Positions 34,294 to 41,878 are shown, counted from the stretch's first letter. The stretch is 46,515 nucleotides of DNA from Oscillospiraceae bacterium (GCA_021202845.1 JAJQCF010000016.1:1-46515); one strand, 5' to 3'. The notes: generated from the sequence alone by a model not told the origin. A program made the numbers and translations.

Positions 34294-34321
34294 GCAACCG
34301 AGGGGCGGAAAAAGGGTACTT
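34294..34321 (+). promoter_or_regulatory. Candidate self-regulated sigma-factor promoter
   Basis: GCAACC (34294-34299), a 16-bp spacer and GTACTT (34316-34321), 18 bases before the sigma gene start. The AAC-type -35 with 16-bp spacing is characteristic of extracytoplasmic-function sigma promoters; a housekeeping-type pair is not evident. Self-activation is inferred. Confidence 0.45.
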
Positions 34322-34339
34322 ATATTATGAGGTGGTCGT

Positions 34340-34894
34340 ATGGACGACGGGCAAATTATAGAGCTGTACTTCCGGCGCGACGAGAGCGCGATTCGGGAGA
34401 CGGACATAAAATATGGCAGGCTGTGCTTCGGCATTGCGCACAACATTCTCGGAGCCGAGCTTGACGCGGAGGAGTGCGTCAACGACACGTATTTCAGCGT
34501 GTGGAACGCAATTCCGCCGCAGCGCCCGAACTGTTTTGCGGCGTTTATCGGCAGGATAGCGCGCAGCCTGTCGCTCAAGCGCCTGCGCTTCAACACCGCG
34601 CGTAAGCGCTCCGCGCAGGCAAAGCTTTCGCTTTCGGAGCTGGAAGAAATACTGCCGGACGACCGCTGGCGGCCGGATTTGCGCGCGGAATCGCTGGGCG
34701 AGCTTATCAGCTTCTTTCTGCGCGGCGAGAGCGAGGACGCGCGGCGGGTTTTTCTGCGCAGATACTGGTTCTTTGACAGCATAACGGACATCGCCGCGGA
34801 CTGCTCCTTCAGCGAGAGCAAGGTCAAATCCATGCTGCACCGCACCCGCCGCCGTCTGCGGGATTACCTGAGGGAGGAGGGCGTTTACCTGTGA
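34340..34894 (+). CDS. ECF-like RNA polymerase sigma factor
   Basis: 184 residues with sigma region 2 (ILGAELDAEECVNDTYFSVW near 35-54, and the FAAFIGRIARSLSLKRLR that follows, for core and -10 binding) and region 4 (FLRRYWFFDSITDIAADCSFSESKVKSMLHRTRRRLRDYL in outline, with the helix-turn-helix near 150-175). Regions 1 and 3 are absent, as in extracytoplasmic-function sigma factors. The stop overlaps the GTG start of the next gene by 4 bp. The partner encodes a one-span membrane protein, so this is probably a sigma/anti-sigma pair. Confidence 0.88.
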   Translation: MDDGQIIELYFRRDESAIRETDIKYGRLCFGIAHNILGAELDAEECVNDTYFSVWNAIPPQRPNCFAAFIGRIARSLSLKRLRFNTARKRSAQAKLSLSELEEILPDDRWRPDLRAESLGELISFFLRGESEDARRVFLRRYWFFDSITDIAADCSFSESKVKSMLHRTRRRLRDYLREEGVYL

Positions 34895-35892
34895 ACATTC
34901 CCAAAATCGCCGAGGCCATGGGCTACATTGACGATGAGCTAATCTCCGCCGCGGCTGAACACGTGGGCGGGGCGCGGAATAGTTCCCGCCGCAAAAGGCG
35001 CTTGACGGCGGCAATAGCGGCGGCAATAGCGGCGCTGCTGCTGGGCGCGTGCGCCGCCGCGGTGATTTACATCGACGGTATTCAGGGCTGGTTCGGGCGC
35101 TACTGGGAGGAAATCACCGGCAGACCCATGAGCGAGGGGCAGGCCGCGGCCATTGACCACCTAAGCCGGCAAATTAATATCAGCCAAACCTGCGGCGGCG
35201 TGACCGTAACCGTGGACTCCGCCGTAGTCGGCGACGGCAGCTTTTGCGTCCTGCTGCGCGTCAGCGGGGTCAGGCTGTCGCAGCGGTACAGCTACGGCTT
35301 CGCGCAAACGGAGATGACAGTGACGCCCGACCCGCTCGCTGACGGCGGTATCGGCGGCTACGGGCTGAACTACCTCTGCGCCGACGGCGACGGCTCGGCC
35401 CTGTTGCTGCTTGAGCACGAATACTCCGCCGCGGCGGGAGATGAGCCGGACGCGGACAGCGTGCAGGTGGACTTGCTTTTGACCGACTTCGGGCGCGTTG
35501 TCCGCGGCAGAGACTGCAAAACCCTCGCCGAGGGGCAGTGGAGCTTTTCCTTCGCCATAGACCGCAGCGCGGAGTGCGACCACGTCACTCTGCCGGACAC
35601 GGCGGTCAGCATATATAATTCCGAGGCGGGAGAAACGGTCGCCGCGGCGCTCACGGATATTGAGCTGACGAGCATGGGGCTCCGCTTCTGCTGCCGAGAG
35701 AGCGAGATGTTTTCCTCAATGGAGCTGGAGCTGCGGCTGAAAAACGGAGCATATGTCTACAGCCGCGGCGGAACGGGCGCGGCTGCGGAAAATGAGGATA
35801 TTTTCACTTGCTCCTACTGGTGGGATGTACCCGTGGACTTGGGCGAGGTTGAGGCCGTGATTATCGGCGAGACGGAAATCCGTCTGCCCTGA
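34891..35892 (+). CDS. Single-span membrane protein, probable anti-sigma partner
   Basis: 333 residues starting at GTG 34891, overlapping the sigma stop (GTGA). About 30 N-terminal residues (MNIPKIAEAMGYIDDELI) are followed by a basic patch (SRRKRR), one membrane helix near 38-57 (AAIAAAIAALLLGACAAAVI) and a large outside domain rich in beta strands, resembling the DUF4179-type partners of sigma factors in Clostridia. I infer that the short cytoplasmic segment binds the sigma factor and the outer domain senses an envelope signal. No zinc anti-sigma motif (HxxxCxxC) is present, so the inhibitory role is not proven. Confidence 0.7.
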   Translation: MNIPKIAEAMGYIDDELISAAAEHVGGARNSSRRKRRLTAAIAAAIAALLLGACAAAVIYIDGIQGWFGRYWEEITGRPMSEGQAAAIDHLSRQINISQTCGGVTVTVDSAVVGDGSFCVLLRVSGVRLSQRYSYGFAQTEMTVTPDPLADGGIGGYGLNYLCADGDGSALLLLEHEYSAAAGDEPDADSVQVDLLLTDFGRVVRGRDCKTLAEGQWSFSFAIDRSAECDHVTLPDTAVSIYNSEAGETVAAALTDIELTSMGLRFCCRESEMFSSMELELRLKNGAYVYSRGGTGAAAENEDIFTCSYWWDVPVDLGEVEAVIIGETEIRLP

Positions 35893-35900
35893 AAAGGCCG

Positions 35901-36614
35901 TCAAATCAGGCCTATCACGGCGGCGACGAGGACGGTTGGCAGCATATTGGCGACCTTGAATTTGTTTTCCCAGATTAAGTTTGCACCGACGCAGAATATG
36001 AGCGCGGAGCCGGTGAGGGAGATGTAGTCCAGCGCGGTGTCCGTCATAAAAAGCGACAGCGCCTGCGCCAGCAGCGTTATCGACCACTGCCAGATGCCGA
36101 CGGGTATGGCCGCGAAAATGCAGCCCTTGCCCAGCGAGGCGCTCATCACCATGATTATCAAAAAGTCAAGCGCCGCCTTCATCACGAGCGTGGAGATGTC
36201 GCCGCGCATACCCTCCTCCAGCGCGCCGACAATGGCCATTGCGCCAATGCAGACGGTGAACGAGGCCGAGACAAAGCCGCCGACGAACGAGGCGTCGTCC
36301 GCGTTGCCGGTGCGCCGCTTGAGCCACTGACCGAAGCGCTCAATCCGCAGCTCTATATTCAGCCACTCGCCGATTAGCGAGCCGAGCGCGAAGCTGCCGA
36401 TGGTAATCATCGTCCCCTGCGTGTCCAGCTCGCCGCCGCTGATGTACAGCATTTTCGACATCACGCCGCCGATACCGATGAACATGATGCACACTCCCGC
36501 CGACTTCATCAGCGTGTCGCGGTAGCGCTCGCTTATAAACCGCCGCCCGACCAGCCCCGTAAGACCGCCCAGCACGATTCCCAACATATTTATAAGCGTC
36601 CCCAGCCCCGGCAT
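35901..36614 (-). CDS. DUF554 family membrane protein
   Basis: 237 residues with about seven hydrophobic segments. It begins GTLINMLGIVLGGLTGLVGRR and has the family stretch IGSFALGSLIGEWLNIE and GFVSASFTVCIGAMAIVGALEEG. DUF554 (YdfK-like) proteins are presumed transporters of unknown substrate. CGGAGGG lies 9 bases before the ATG and a strong promoter is at 36656-36684. It converges with the sigma operon with only 8 bp between stops and no obvious terminator. Confidence 0.9.
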   Translation of the reverse strand: MPGLGTLINMLGIVLGGLTGLVGRRFISERYRDTLMKSAGVCIMFIGIGGVMSKMLYISGGELDTQGTMITIGSFALGSLIGEWLNIELRIERFGQWLKRRTGNADDASFVGGFVSASFTVCIGAMAIVGALEEGMRGDISTLVMKAALDFLIIMVMSASLGKGCIFAAIPVGIWQWSITLLAQALSLFMTDTALDYISLTGSALIFCVGANLIWENKFKVANMLPTVLVAAVIGLI

Positions 36615-36655
36615 TTTTGTGTCCCTCCGTGAAATTTTTTCTGTCAGCGAGGCCG

Positions 36656-36684
36656 ATTATAATAGCTTTGCGCGATTAAGTCAA
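36656..36684 (-). promoter_or_regulatory. Promoter of the DUF554 gene
   Basis: On the minus strand: TTGACT (36679-36684), 17-bp spacer, TATAAT (36656-36661); near consensus. Confidence 0.85.
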
Positions 36685-36693
36685 GAGCCGAAA

Positions 36694-36725
36694 CGCCGCT
36701 TACCGATATTTCACGATAAGCGACG
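36694..36725. terminator. Hairpin after the DUF262-HNH gene
   Basis: CGCCGCTTA (36694-36702) with TAAGCGACG (36717-36725), one mismatch, starting 7 bases beyond the DUF262-HNH stop. On the minus strand only CGTTTCGG follows, and on the plus strand TTTTG, so it is a modest terminator. It also marks the border between GC-rich chromosome and the AT-rich pair. Confidence 0.5.
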
Positions 36726-36732
36726 TTTTGAA

Positions 36733-37836
36733 TTAAATATCACTCTTGCGCCTGTTACAATCTGCGCATAGCATTTGGCAATTCTCAGCGATTGTTTTGC
36801 CGCCCTTGCTCCATGGAGTTATGTGGTCGGCCTGCATTTCATCAATTTCAAAATGCTCGCCGCATTTCGGGCAGATACCCTTTTGCCGTTCATACGCCGC
36901 CCGCGACATTTTCGGCGTAAATGCTCGAATGCTTAAAGGCCGTTCATCGCCGCTAAGCAGGTATTCATATACGCCCTTATTGTCCGATACATCATCATCT
37001 TCCATAAGCTCTACAATACGGGCTTCAAGACGTTTCGGGTCATAATTGTTAGTGCTGTATTTATTGTAAAATTCGCCCCATGCACGGCCTTTCATTTCCT
37101 TGCGATACTTCGGGAAAGTCGCTTGTACCCAATTTATGACGCTTTGAAAATACAGCCACAATTCATTGCAGTTTGTGTCATGCTGGTGCTGTGACATATA
37201 ATCTTCAATTTCCATACCGTCACGCGCTGCAATCCACTTTATAGCCGTTTCAAGGTAGTTCTGCCGTATGGCGGAACCGCTTAAATAATCGCCTGCAATC
37301 TGATAAGCAGGGCATTGTGTTTTGCTGAAATACTTCTTTGCTTCGGTCAGCCATTCACCTGTATAGATAGCGTTGCGCAGTTCCTGCGCCGTTAGCTGTT
37401 CGCCCGCAATGTTGATAATCTTGAACCAGTCTAATTTTTCCTTGTCGGTACCCTCACAAATATAAATCATCAGAGGATAGTCTAAAATCTGGTTGCGCTC
37501 TGCGTCGGTCAGATTTCCGAATTTGCGGGGCATTCCGTCAATAATGACGGAAAACTCATCTGTCACATACTGGCAGATACTGATTGTACGCTGCTGCCCG
37601 TCCAAAACCTCATAATCTCCGCTGTCACTTTTTACCCAATACATGACATTCAGAGGGAAGTTGCGGATAACGGTATGCACGACTTCATTCCGCTGCTTTT
37701 CTTTGTAAATAAATTCACGCTGAAAAGCAGGGCGAATGTTTAGCTTGCCGCCATAGCCGACAACGCCGTTTTCTGCGCTGTCTTTGTAACCATTTACGAT
37801 TTCACGGACAGGGATCTCGTGGAGTTCAATTTTCAT
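36733..37836 (-). CDS. DUF262 (GmrS-like ParB fold) protein fused to an HNH endonuclease
   Basis: 367 residues. The N-terminal DUF262 domain has IRPAFQREFIYKEKQRNEVV near 33-52 and DGQQRTISI near 79-87; in GmrSD and SspE this fold hydrolyses nucleotide to license a nuclease. The C terminus (about 318-367) is a zinc-type HNH nuclease: CPKCGEHFE, then ADHITPWSKGG with the catalytic His, then CADCNRR. A ribosome site AAGGAAG is 14 bases upstream. It lies 18 bp behind an EcoRI-family adenine methyltransferase gene, so I infer a two-gene restriction or defence unit. Base composition is far more AT-rich than neighbouring genes, suggesting recent transfer. Confidence 0.85.
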   Translation of the reverse strand: MKIELHEIPVREIVNGYKDSAENGVVGYGGKLNIRPAFQREFIYKEKQRNEVVHTVIRNFPLNVMYWVKSDSGDYEVLDGQQRTISICQYVTDEFSVIIDGMPRKFGNLTDAERNQILDYPLMIYICEGTDKEKLDWFKIINIAGEQLTAQELRNAIYTGEWLTEAKKYFSKTQCPAYQIAGDYLSGSAIRQNYLETAIKWIAARDGMEIEDYMSQHQHDTNCNELWLYFQSVINWVQATFPKYRKEMKGRAWGEFYNKYSTNNYDPKRLEARIVELMEDDDVSDNKGVYEYLLSGDERPLSIRAFTPKMSRAAYERQKGICPKCGEHFEIDEMQADHITPWSKGGKTIAENCQMLCADCNRRKSDI

Positions 37837-37854
37837 GTTGCTACGCTTTCTTCC

Positions 37855-38919
37855 TTATCTTCTATGTATGATTATTCGTTTAAATTGTTCTTTTCCATTT
37901 AAAACAGGCTTAAATAAGTCATATTCGCTATCACATCCATGATTTGCGATACCGACGATTTCAAACTGTTTTGGACTGTGATACTGCATAAAAGTGATGG
38001 GGACAGCCATCAATTCAAAATAATCGCAAGGAATGTCACTCGTCTTAGAAATATGTATTGCATCATAATTATCATACCTGGGATATACTTCCGGCATATA
38101 GTGTCGGAAAAGCGTCATATCTTCATGCCGCTTTTCAATGTCCAGATTGGTGAACCAGCAGATGTTTCCCATGCGCCGCCACTTCTGACCGGTTTCATCT
38201 ACCTTAAAATCGGTTTTCTTTTCCTCATAGCTGTCCGGCACCTTAAACCAGAAATGACCGCTGTTATAGCCAAGCCACAGCCGGTTTTGCGCAATGAGGG
38301 GGAAGATTTCTTTATAGGTAACGGCGTTCATGTTGCCGACGATGATATATTTCTTTTGATATTCTTCGAGCTGCGCCACATATTCACGGAACAAAGAAAA
38401 CGGCGGATTTGTGCAAATTATATCTGCTTGCTTTAGAAGTTCCACGCATTCAGGGCTGCGAAAATCGCCGTCTCCGTCAAGCAGGGTCATTGTATTTTTT
38501 CTGTTGCGCATTAAATACTCTACGTCCGCAAGGTCAATGCGCCCGTCCTGATTTTCGTCTGTGACTTCCTTTATTTCCACCTTATAGGGGTGCTTGTCAC
38601 TTTGCACAGGCGCAGTTCCATCAACCGGCAGAAAAGCAAGTTGTCCGCCGCCGTCCACAAAATATTGAAATTCATCGCCAGAAACGGGGGAAGTAACATA
38701 GCAAGTTGTTATCAGCTTTTTCAAGCCTAACGAATTGAAATTCATAGCAAAATACTTAAAAAAGTTGCTTTCATAGGGGTCATCGCAATTACAGAACACA
38801 ATCTTGCCCCTGAAATGCTCTTTATAATGTCTCAACTCGTTTTCAATCAGAGAAAGCTGTGTATAAAATTCATCTTGCTTATTCTTTGCAGAATCATGCA
38901 GATTGCTATTCCCTGCCAT
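37855..38919 (-). CDS. EcoRI-family adenine-specific DNA methyltransferase
   Basis: 354 residues closely patterned on M.EcoRI: KQDEFYTQLSLIENELRHYK, KIVFCNCDDPYESNFFKYFA, NPPFSLFREYVAQL (catalytic NPPF at 171-174), GNMNAVTYKEIFPLI, YDNYDAIHISKTSDIP and VPITFM. It should make N6-methyladenine in a specific site, possibly GAATTC or a relative. ATG 38919 is preferred: GGTGA lies 6 bases upstream and the N terminus then lines up with the family; an ATG six bases earlier is possible. Residues 85-145 contain an insert relative to M.EcoRI, including D121-x-N-x-D-G-x-I-D-x-x-D132, a calcium-loop pattern. The neighbour is a DUF262-HNH nuclease, not an EcoRI-type enzyme. Confidence 0.92.
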   Translation of the reverse strand: MAGNSNLHDSAKNKQDEFYTQLSLIENELRHYKEHFRGKIVFCNCDDPYESNFFKYFAMNFNSLGLKKLITTCYVTSPVSGDEFQYFVDGGGQLAFLPVDGTAPVQSDKHPYKVEIKEVTDENQDGRIDLADVEYLMRNRKNTMTLLDGDGDFRSPECVELLKQADIICTNPPFSLFREYVAQLEEYQKKYIIVGNMNAVTYKEIFPLIAQNRLWLGYNSGHFWFKVPDSYEEKKTDFKVDETGQKWRRMGNICWFTNLDIEKRHEDMTLFRHYMPEVYPRYDNYDAIHISKTSDIPCDYFELMAVPITFMQYHSPKQFEIVGIANHGCDSEYDLFKPVLNGKEQFKRIIIHRR

Positions 38920-39000
38920 AGTCATTCACCGCCTGTCTATACTTTCACAAGTTCTTATCAGCGTATATGTTAAAAACCGTCCGCACAATTAACCATTTTC

Positions 39001-39029
39001 AGTATAGCACAGCGGCGAAGATAAAGCAA
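39001..39029 (-). promoter_or_regulatory. Promoter of the methyltransferase-nuclease pair
   Basis: On the minus strand: TTGCTT (39024-39029), 17-bp spacer, TATACT (39001-39006), about 85 bases before the methyltransferase start. It lies immediately next to the terminator of the sirtuin operon, so the pair appears separately transcribed. Confidence 0.6.
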
Positions 39030-39030
39030 C

Positions 39031-39064
39031 AAAAAACGGACTGCACCACTTGGTACAGTCCGTT
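39031..39064 (-). terminator. Terminator of the flavoprotein-macrodomain-SirTM operon
   Basis: On the minus strand AACGGACTG and CAGTCCGTT form a 9-bp perfect stem (39056-39064 with 39035-39043) followed by TTTT. It starts 17 bases beyond the SirTM stop codon. Confidence 0.88.
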
Positions 39065-39080
39065 TTCATTTGTCCTTTTC

Positions 39081-39953
39081 TCACCCCAGCAGCGCTTTCA
39101 GCGTTTGCCCTATGTCGGCGTCTATGCACACCGCGCGGGAGGATATGGTGCGGGGGCAGGCGGCTTCGCCTTTGTTGATGCAGACGTAGAGCGCGTGCGG
39201 GTTCTGCTCCGTCATGCGCCAGAACGGGTATTTGATGATTGACGGGGTGTTCGCGCCGACGCCCAGCTCCAAGAACACAACTCGGCCGCTTTTCCGGCTG
39301 TGCAAGAAGTCACTGTAGCGCTCCGCCGCCGCGAGCCAGCCCGCGTCCTCGACAAACGTGCCGTCGCAGCGCAGGTTCATCGTCATCGGAGCGCCGCAGC
39401 GGGGGCAGCGCGGAATCAGCTCCGTGGGGATTTTCATGTCCCGCTGCCGCTTGACCATTTGCCGCACTGCGGCCTCGTTGTCGTAGGTGCGCGCGTGGCA
39501 CGGCTCGGAGCACTGCCACAGCCCGTAGTCGCCCTGTGTGTAAAATAGCCGCTTTTTGTCAAATCCCGCAAGCTGGAACTGGTGGTCAACATTCGTTGTG
39601 AGCACAAAGTAGTCCTTGCCCTCCAGCAGCGCGAGCAAGTCGGCGTAGGGCTGACCCACGCTCGCGGCGTAGCGGTTGACAAAAATATGCCGCGACCACC
39701 ACGCCCAGTATTCCTCCAAAGTCTCAAAGGGGTAAAACCCGCCGGAGTACATATCCGTGATGCCGTATTTTGCCTTGAAATCCGCAAAATAGCGCTCGAA
39801 GCGCTCGCCGCTGTAGCTCATTCCGGCGGACGTGGAAAGTCCCGCTCCCGCCCCGACGACTACGGTCTCGGCGCTTTGCAGCGCGCCGCGCAGACGCTCA
39901 AGCTGCTCCGAGCAGTCTGCGGTATATGGCAAGGTCTTTGTCCTTGAAAACAT
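39081..39953 (-). CDS. SirTM: class M sirtuin, protein ADP-ribosyltransferase
   Basis: Sirtuin-fold enzyme of 290 residues. In studied relatives, SirTM adds ADP-ribose from NAD to the lipoylated carrier GcvH-L rather than deacylating lysines. NAD-binding GAGAGLSTSAGM at 34-45, catalytic-type Asn121 in TTNVDHQ, and Gln140 (YTQGD) where ordinary sirtuins have His: this Asn/Gln pair is the class M hallmark. A zinc module is suggested by CPRCGAP and nearby Cys. GGAGG is 9 bases before ATG 39953, so its start truly overlaps the end of the macrodomain gene by 56 bp. Last gene of a four-gene operon; gcvH-L and lplA2 genes are not present. Confidence 0.9.
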   Translation of the reverse strand: MFSRTKTLPYTADCSEQLERLRGALQSAETVVVGAGAGLSTSAGMSYSGERFERYFADFKAKYGITDMYSGGFYPFETLEEYWAWWSRHIFVNRYAASVGQPYADLLALLEGKDYFVLTTNVDHQFQLAGFDKKRLFYTQGDYGLWQCSEPCHARTYDNEAAVRQMVKRQRDMKIPTELIPRCPRCGAPMTMNLRCDGTFVEDAGWLAAAERYSDFLHSRKSGRVVFLELGVGANTPSIIKYPFWRMTEQNPHALYVCINKGEAACPRTISSRAVCIDADIGQTLKALLG

Positions 39954-40677
39954 TGAAAATTACCTCCGTTTTGCCGCCCGTTTCGGCCAAGAATTTCTCC
40001 ACGGCTTTTACCGCTGTCTCCGCCGCCGGCGCGTTGGGGAAGCCGAACTCGCCGGTGGAGATGCAGCAAAAGGCCACGCTCGCAATGCTTTGCTCCGCCG
40101 CCATGCTCAGGCAGGAGCGGTAGCACGAGGCCAGCTGCGCGTGCGCCTGCGGCGTCAGTCTGCCGCGGACTATCGGCCCCACGGTGTGCAGGATATAGTC
40201 GCAGGGCAGGTTGTAAGCGCGCGTCAGCTTGGCGCCACCGGTTTCCTCCTCGTGCCCCTGCTGCGCCATAATCTGGGCGCACTCCGCGCGCAGCTGCATT
40301 CCGGCGTAGGTGTGAATGGCGTTGTCTATGCAGCCGTGGTTGGGGTGGAAGCAGCCGAGCAGCGCCGAGTTCGCGGCGTTGACTATCGCCCCGCAGCGCA
40401 GCGTGGTGATGTCGCCCTGCCAGAGATATATGCCCTTCCTCACGGGCGTCAGCTCCTTGAGGTCGGTTATGCCCTTGCGCCGCGTCTCCTCTTGGAGATA
40501 GGCGTCCTGAAGCTCCAGCATTTCCGCGCTCGCGGGCTTCGGCTCGCGCACGTTCAGCAGCGCGCGCAGCAGCAGCCTCTGCTCCTCCTCTGCCTGCGGC
40601 ACAGGCACGGAGCGGTAGCGCGGCTCCTCGTCCAGCAGCGCCCTAATCAGCGCACAGCGGCGCTCGGTCTGCGTCAT
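39898..40677 (-). CDS. Zinc-type macrodomain protein-ADP-ribose hydrolase
   Basis: Removes the ADP-ribose added by SirTM, as shown for related pairs. 259 residues; helical N-terminal part to about 80, then macrodomain with GDITTLRCGAIVNAANSALL at 88-107, zinc loop GCFHPNHGCID (Cys109, His114, Cys116) and CISTGEFGFPNAPAAE near the end. The zinc loop identifies the SirTM-linked class. ATG 40677 has GAGG about 9 bases upstream; an in-frame GTG at 40686 is possible. It is translated just before SirTM with overlapping ends, in the same operon as two flavin-binding-type proteins. Confidence 0.92.
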   Translation of the reverse strand: MTQTERRCALIRALLDEEPRYRSVPVPQAEEEQRLLLRALLNVREPKPASAEMLELQDAYLQEETRRKGITDLKELTPVRKGIYLWQGDITTLRCGAIVNAANSALLGCFHPNHGCIDNAIHTYAGMQLRAECAQIMAQQGHEEETGGAKLTRAYNLPCDYILHTVGPIVRGRLTPQAHAQLASCYRSCLSMAAEQSIASVAFCCISTGEFGFPNAPAAETAVKAVEKFLAETGGKTEVIFNVFKDKDLAIYRRLLGAA

Positions 40678-40682
40678 TTTGC

Positions 40683-41291
40683 TCACCCTCGCTTTTCAAT
40701 AGTCCTCTTGGGGCAGATTTCCGCACAGCGCCCGCAGCGCAGGCAGCGGTTCTGGTCGATGACGACCGGCTTTTGCGAAATGTCTATGCACTTCTGCGGG
40801 CAGACGGAGTAGCACAGCTTGCAGCCTATGCAGTCGGGTCCGACAAAGTAGCCCCGCTCCGTCGTTTCGCCGCCGCCCAGCGTGAAGCTGTCGCGCCGGA
40901 CGTGCGCGGGGTCGGAGATGTCAAAGTATTCTCCCGACGCCTCGTACAGCCGGAACACCTCCAGCGTGCTGCGGGTGTCGTCGGGATAAATATCCTGCAT
41001 ATACGGGTTGTAGACGAATATTTCGTCCAGCTTTTCGCTGCCGATGTTCCGCACACAGCCCCGCAGCGAAACCGCCCGCTTATCCTTGGAGGCCGATATG
41101 GCGACATAGCGCTGCTGCATGAGCTGGTCGTAAAACGCCTTGCCCCGCGCCGTCAGGAAATATACGCCCTGCGCGTCATAGAGCATCATGTCTATAATGC
41201 GCGTCTGGGGAAGTCCGTCCGCGCCCAGCGTAGCGACGGTTGCCGAGTGCATATCCTCCACCAGCATTTTCAGATAGTAGCTCGTGTCCAT
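40683..41291 (-). CDS. Pyridoxamine-phosphate-oxidase-fold protein with two-cluster ferredoxin tail
   Basis: 202 residues. The first 140 form a split-barrel FMN-binding-type domain (ATVATLGADGLPQTRIIDMM near 18-37). The last 60 are a 2[4Fe-4S] ferredoxin: CIGCKLCYSVCPQKC and CLRCGRCAEICP. Such fusions probably pass electrons between a flavin and ferredoxin; the substrate is unknown. GGAGG lies 6 bases before the ATG. Its stop overlaps or nearly touches the macrodomain start, which links this redox protein to the ADP-ribosylation pair. Confidence 0.85.
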   Translation of the reverse strand: MDTSYYLKMLVEDMHSATVATLGADGLPQTRIIDMMLYDAQGVYFLTARGKAFYDQLMQQRYVAISASKDKRAVSLRGCVRNIGSEKLDEIFVYNPYMQDIYPDDTRSTLEVFRLYEASGEYFDISDPAHVRRDSFTLGGGETTERGYFVGPDCIGCKLCYSVCPQKCIDISQKPVVIDQNRCLRCGRCAEICPKRTIEKRG

Positions 41292-41315
41292 AGCGGCCTC
41301 CGCAAGCTCTGCCGC

Positions 41316-41711
41316 TTAAAACTCGTAGGGCGGGTTGCCGGAGAAGTCGGCAATCACGCCGTGGGCGTTTTCAAGGTAAAATACCTCGAATATCGGGTTC
41401 TCGGCGCTGCCGTACTGACCCTTGACAATGGGATTTTCCATGCACATCTCCTTGACGGCGGCGTTGTTTTCAAACTTGGCCGTGCCGTGCAGACGAATCC
41501 ACGCATAGCTGGGGCTGGAGACGGAAATTTCTATCTCGGGGTTGGACTGCATATCCTTGTAAACATCCTTCTGGTTGTTGGTGCAGAACCACAGCTTGCC
41601 GTCCTTTTCACCGGCATACATGAACGGGCGGCACTTAGCCTTGCCGTCGCGCCCGACCGTGGCGAGATACTGCACAGGGTTTTCCTGCAAAAATTCGATG
41701 ACCTTTTTCAT
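41316..41711 (-). CDS. Pyridoxamine 5'-phosphate oxidase family (FMN split-barrel) protein
   Basis: 131 residues: PVQYLATVGRDGKAKCRPFMY at the start, then KDGKLWFCTNNQKDVYKDMQ and ISVSSPSYAWIRLHGTAKFE, a full split-barrel fold of the kind that binds FMN or F420-like cofactors. First gene of the operon, with AAGGAG 10 bases before the ATG. It is divergent from an hxlR-family regulator, the usual layout for redox- or electrophile-responsive regulation. Confidence 0.87.
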   Translation of the reverse strand: MKKVIEFLQENPVQYLATVGRDGKAKCRPFMYAGEKDGKLWFCTNNQKDVYKDMQSNPEIEISVSSPSYAWIRLHGTAKFENNAAVKEMCMENPIVKGQYGSAENPIFEVFYLENAHGVIADFSGNPPYEF

Positions 41712-41794
41712 GGTGATTAGCTCCTTTTTGATTTTATTTTCCGCTTTGGGAAATGTTTTTCAAATCCGACTTGCATTTCCCTGCTGCTGATAAT

Positions 41795-41823
41795 ATAATA
41801 AGAGCATACAGCGAATTTGTAAA
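41795..41823 (-). promoter_or_regulatory. Promoter of the flavoprotein-macrodomain-SirTM operon
   Basis: On the minus strand: TTTACA (41818-41823), 17-bp spacer, TATTAT (41795-41800). Its -35 end is 5 bases from the palindrome at 41828-41841. Confidence 0.65.
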
Positions 41824-41827
41824 GTAA

Positions 41828-41866
41828 GCACAATATTGTGCTATAGTTACCAAACGGAAACTATAG
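41828..41866. promoter_or_regulatory. Two palindromic candidate operators for the HxlR regulator
   Basis: GCACAATATTGTGC (41828-41841) is a perfect 14-bp palindrome. CTATAGTT (41841-41848) and AACTATAG (41859-41866) form a second inverted repeat that ends at the ribosome site of the hxlR gene. Both lie between the divergent promoters, so one regulator could control both directions, including its own gene. Confidence 0.55.
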
Positions 41867-41878
41867 GAGGTATACAGC

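Noticed and set aside
39898-39953. SirTM start annotated too far upstream because of a 56-bp overlap
   Set aside because: GGAGG lies 9 bases before ATG 39953 and the N terminus fits the family, so the overlap seems real.
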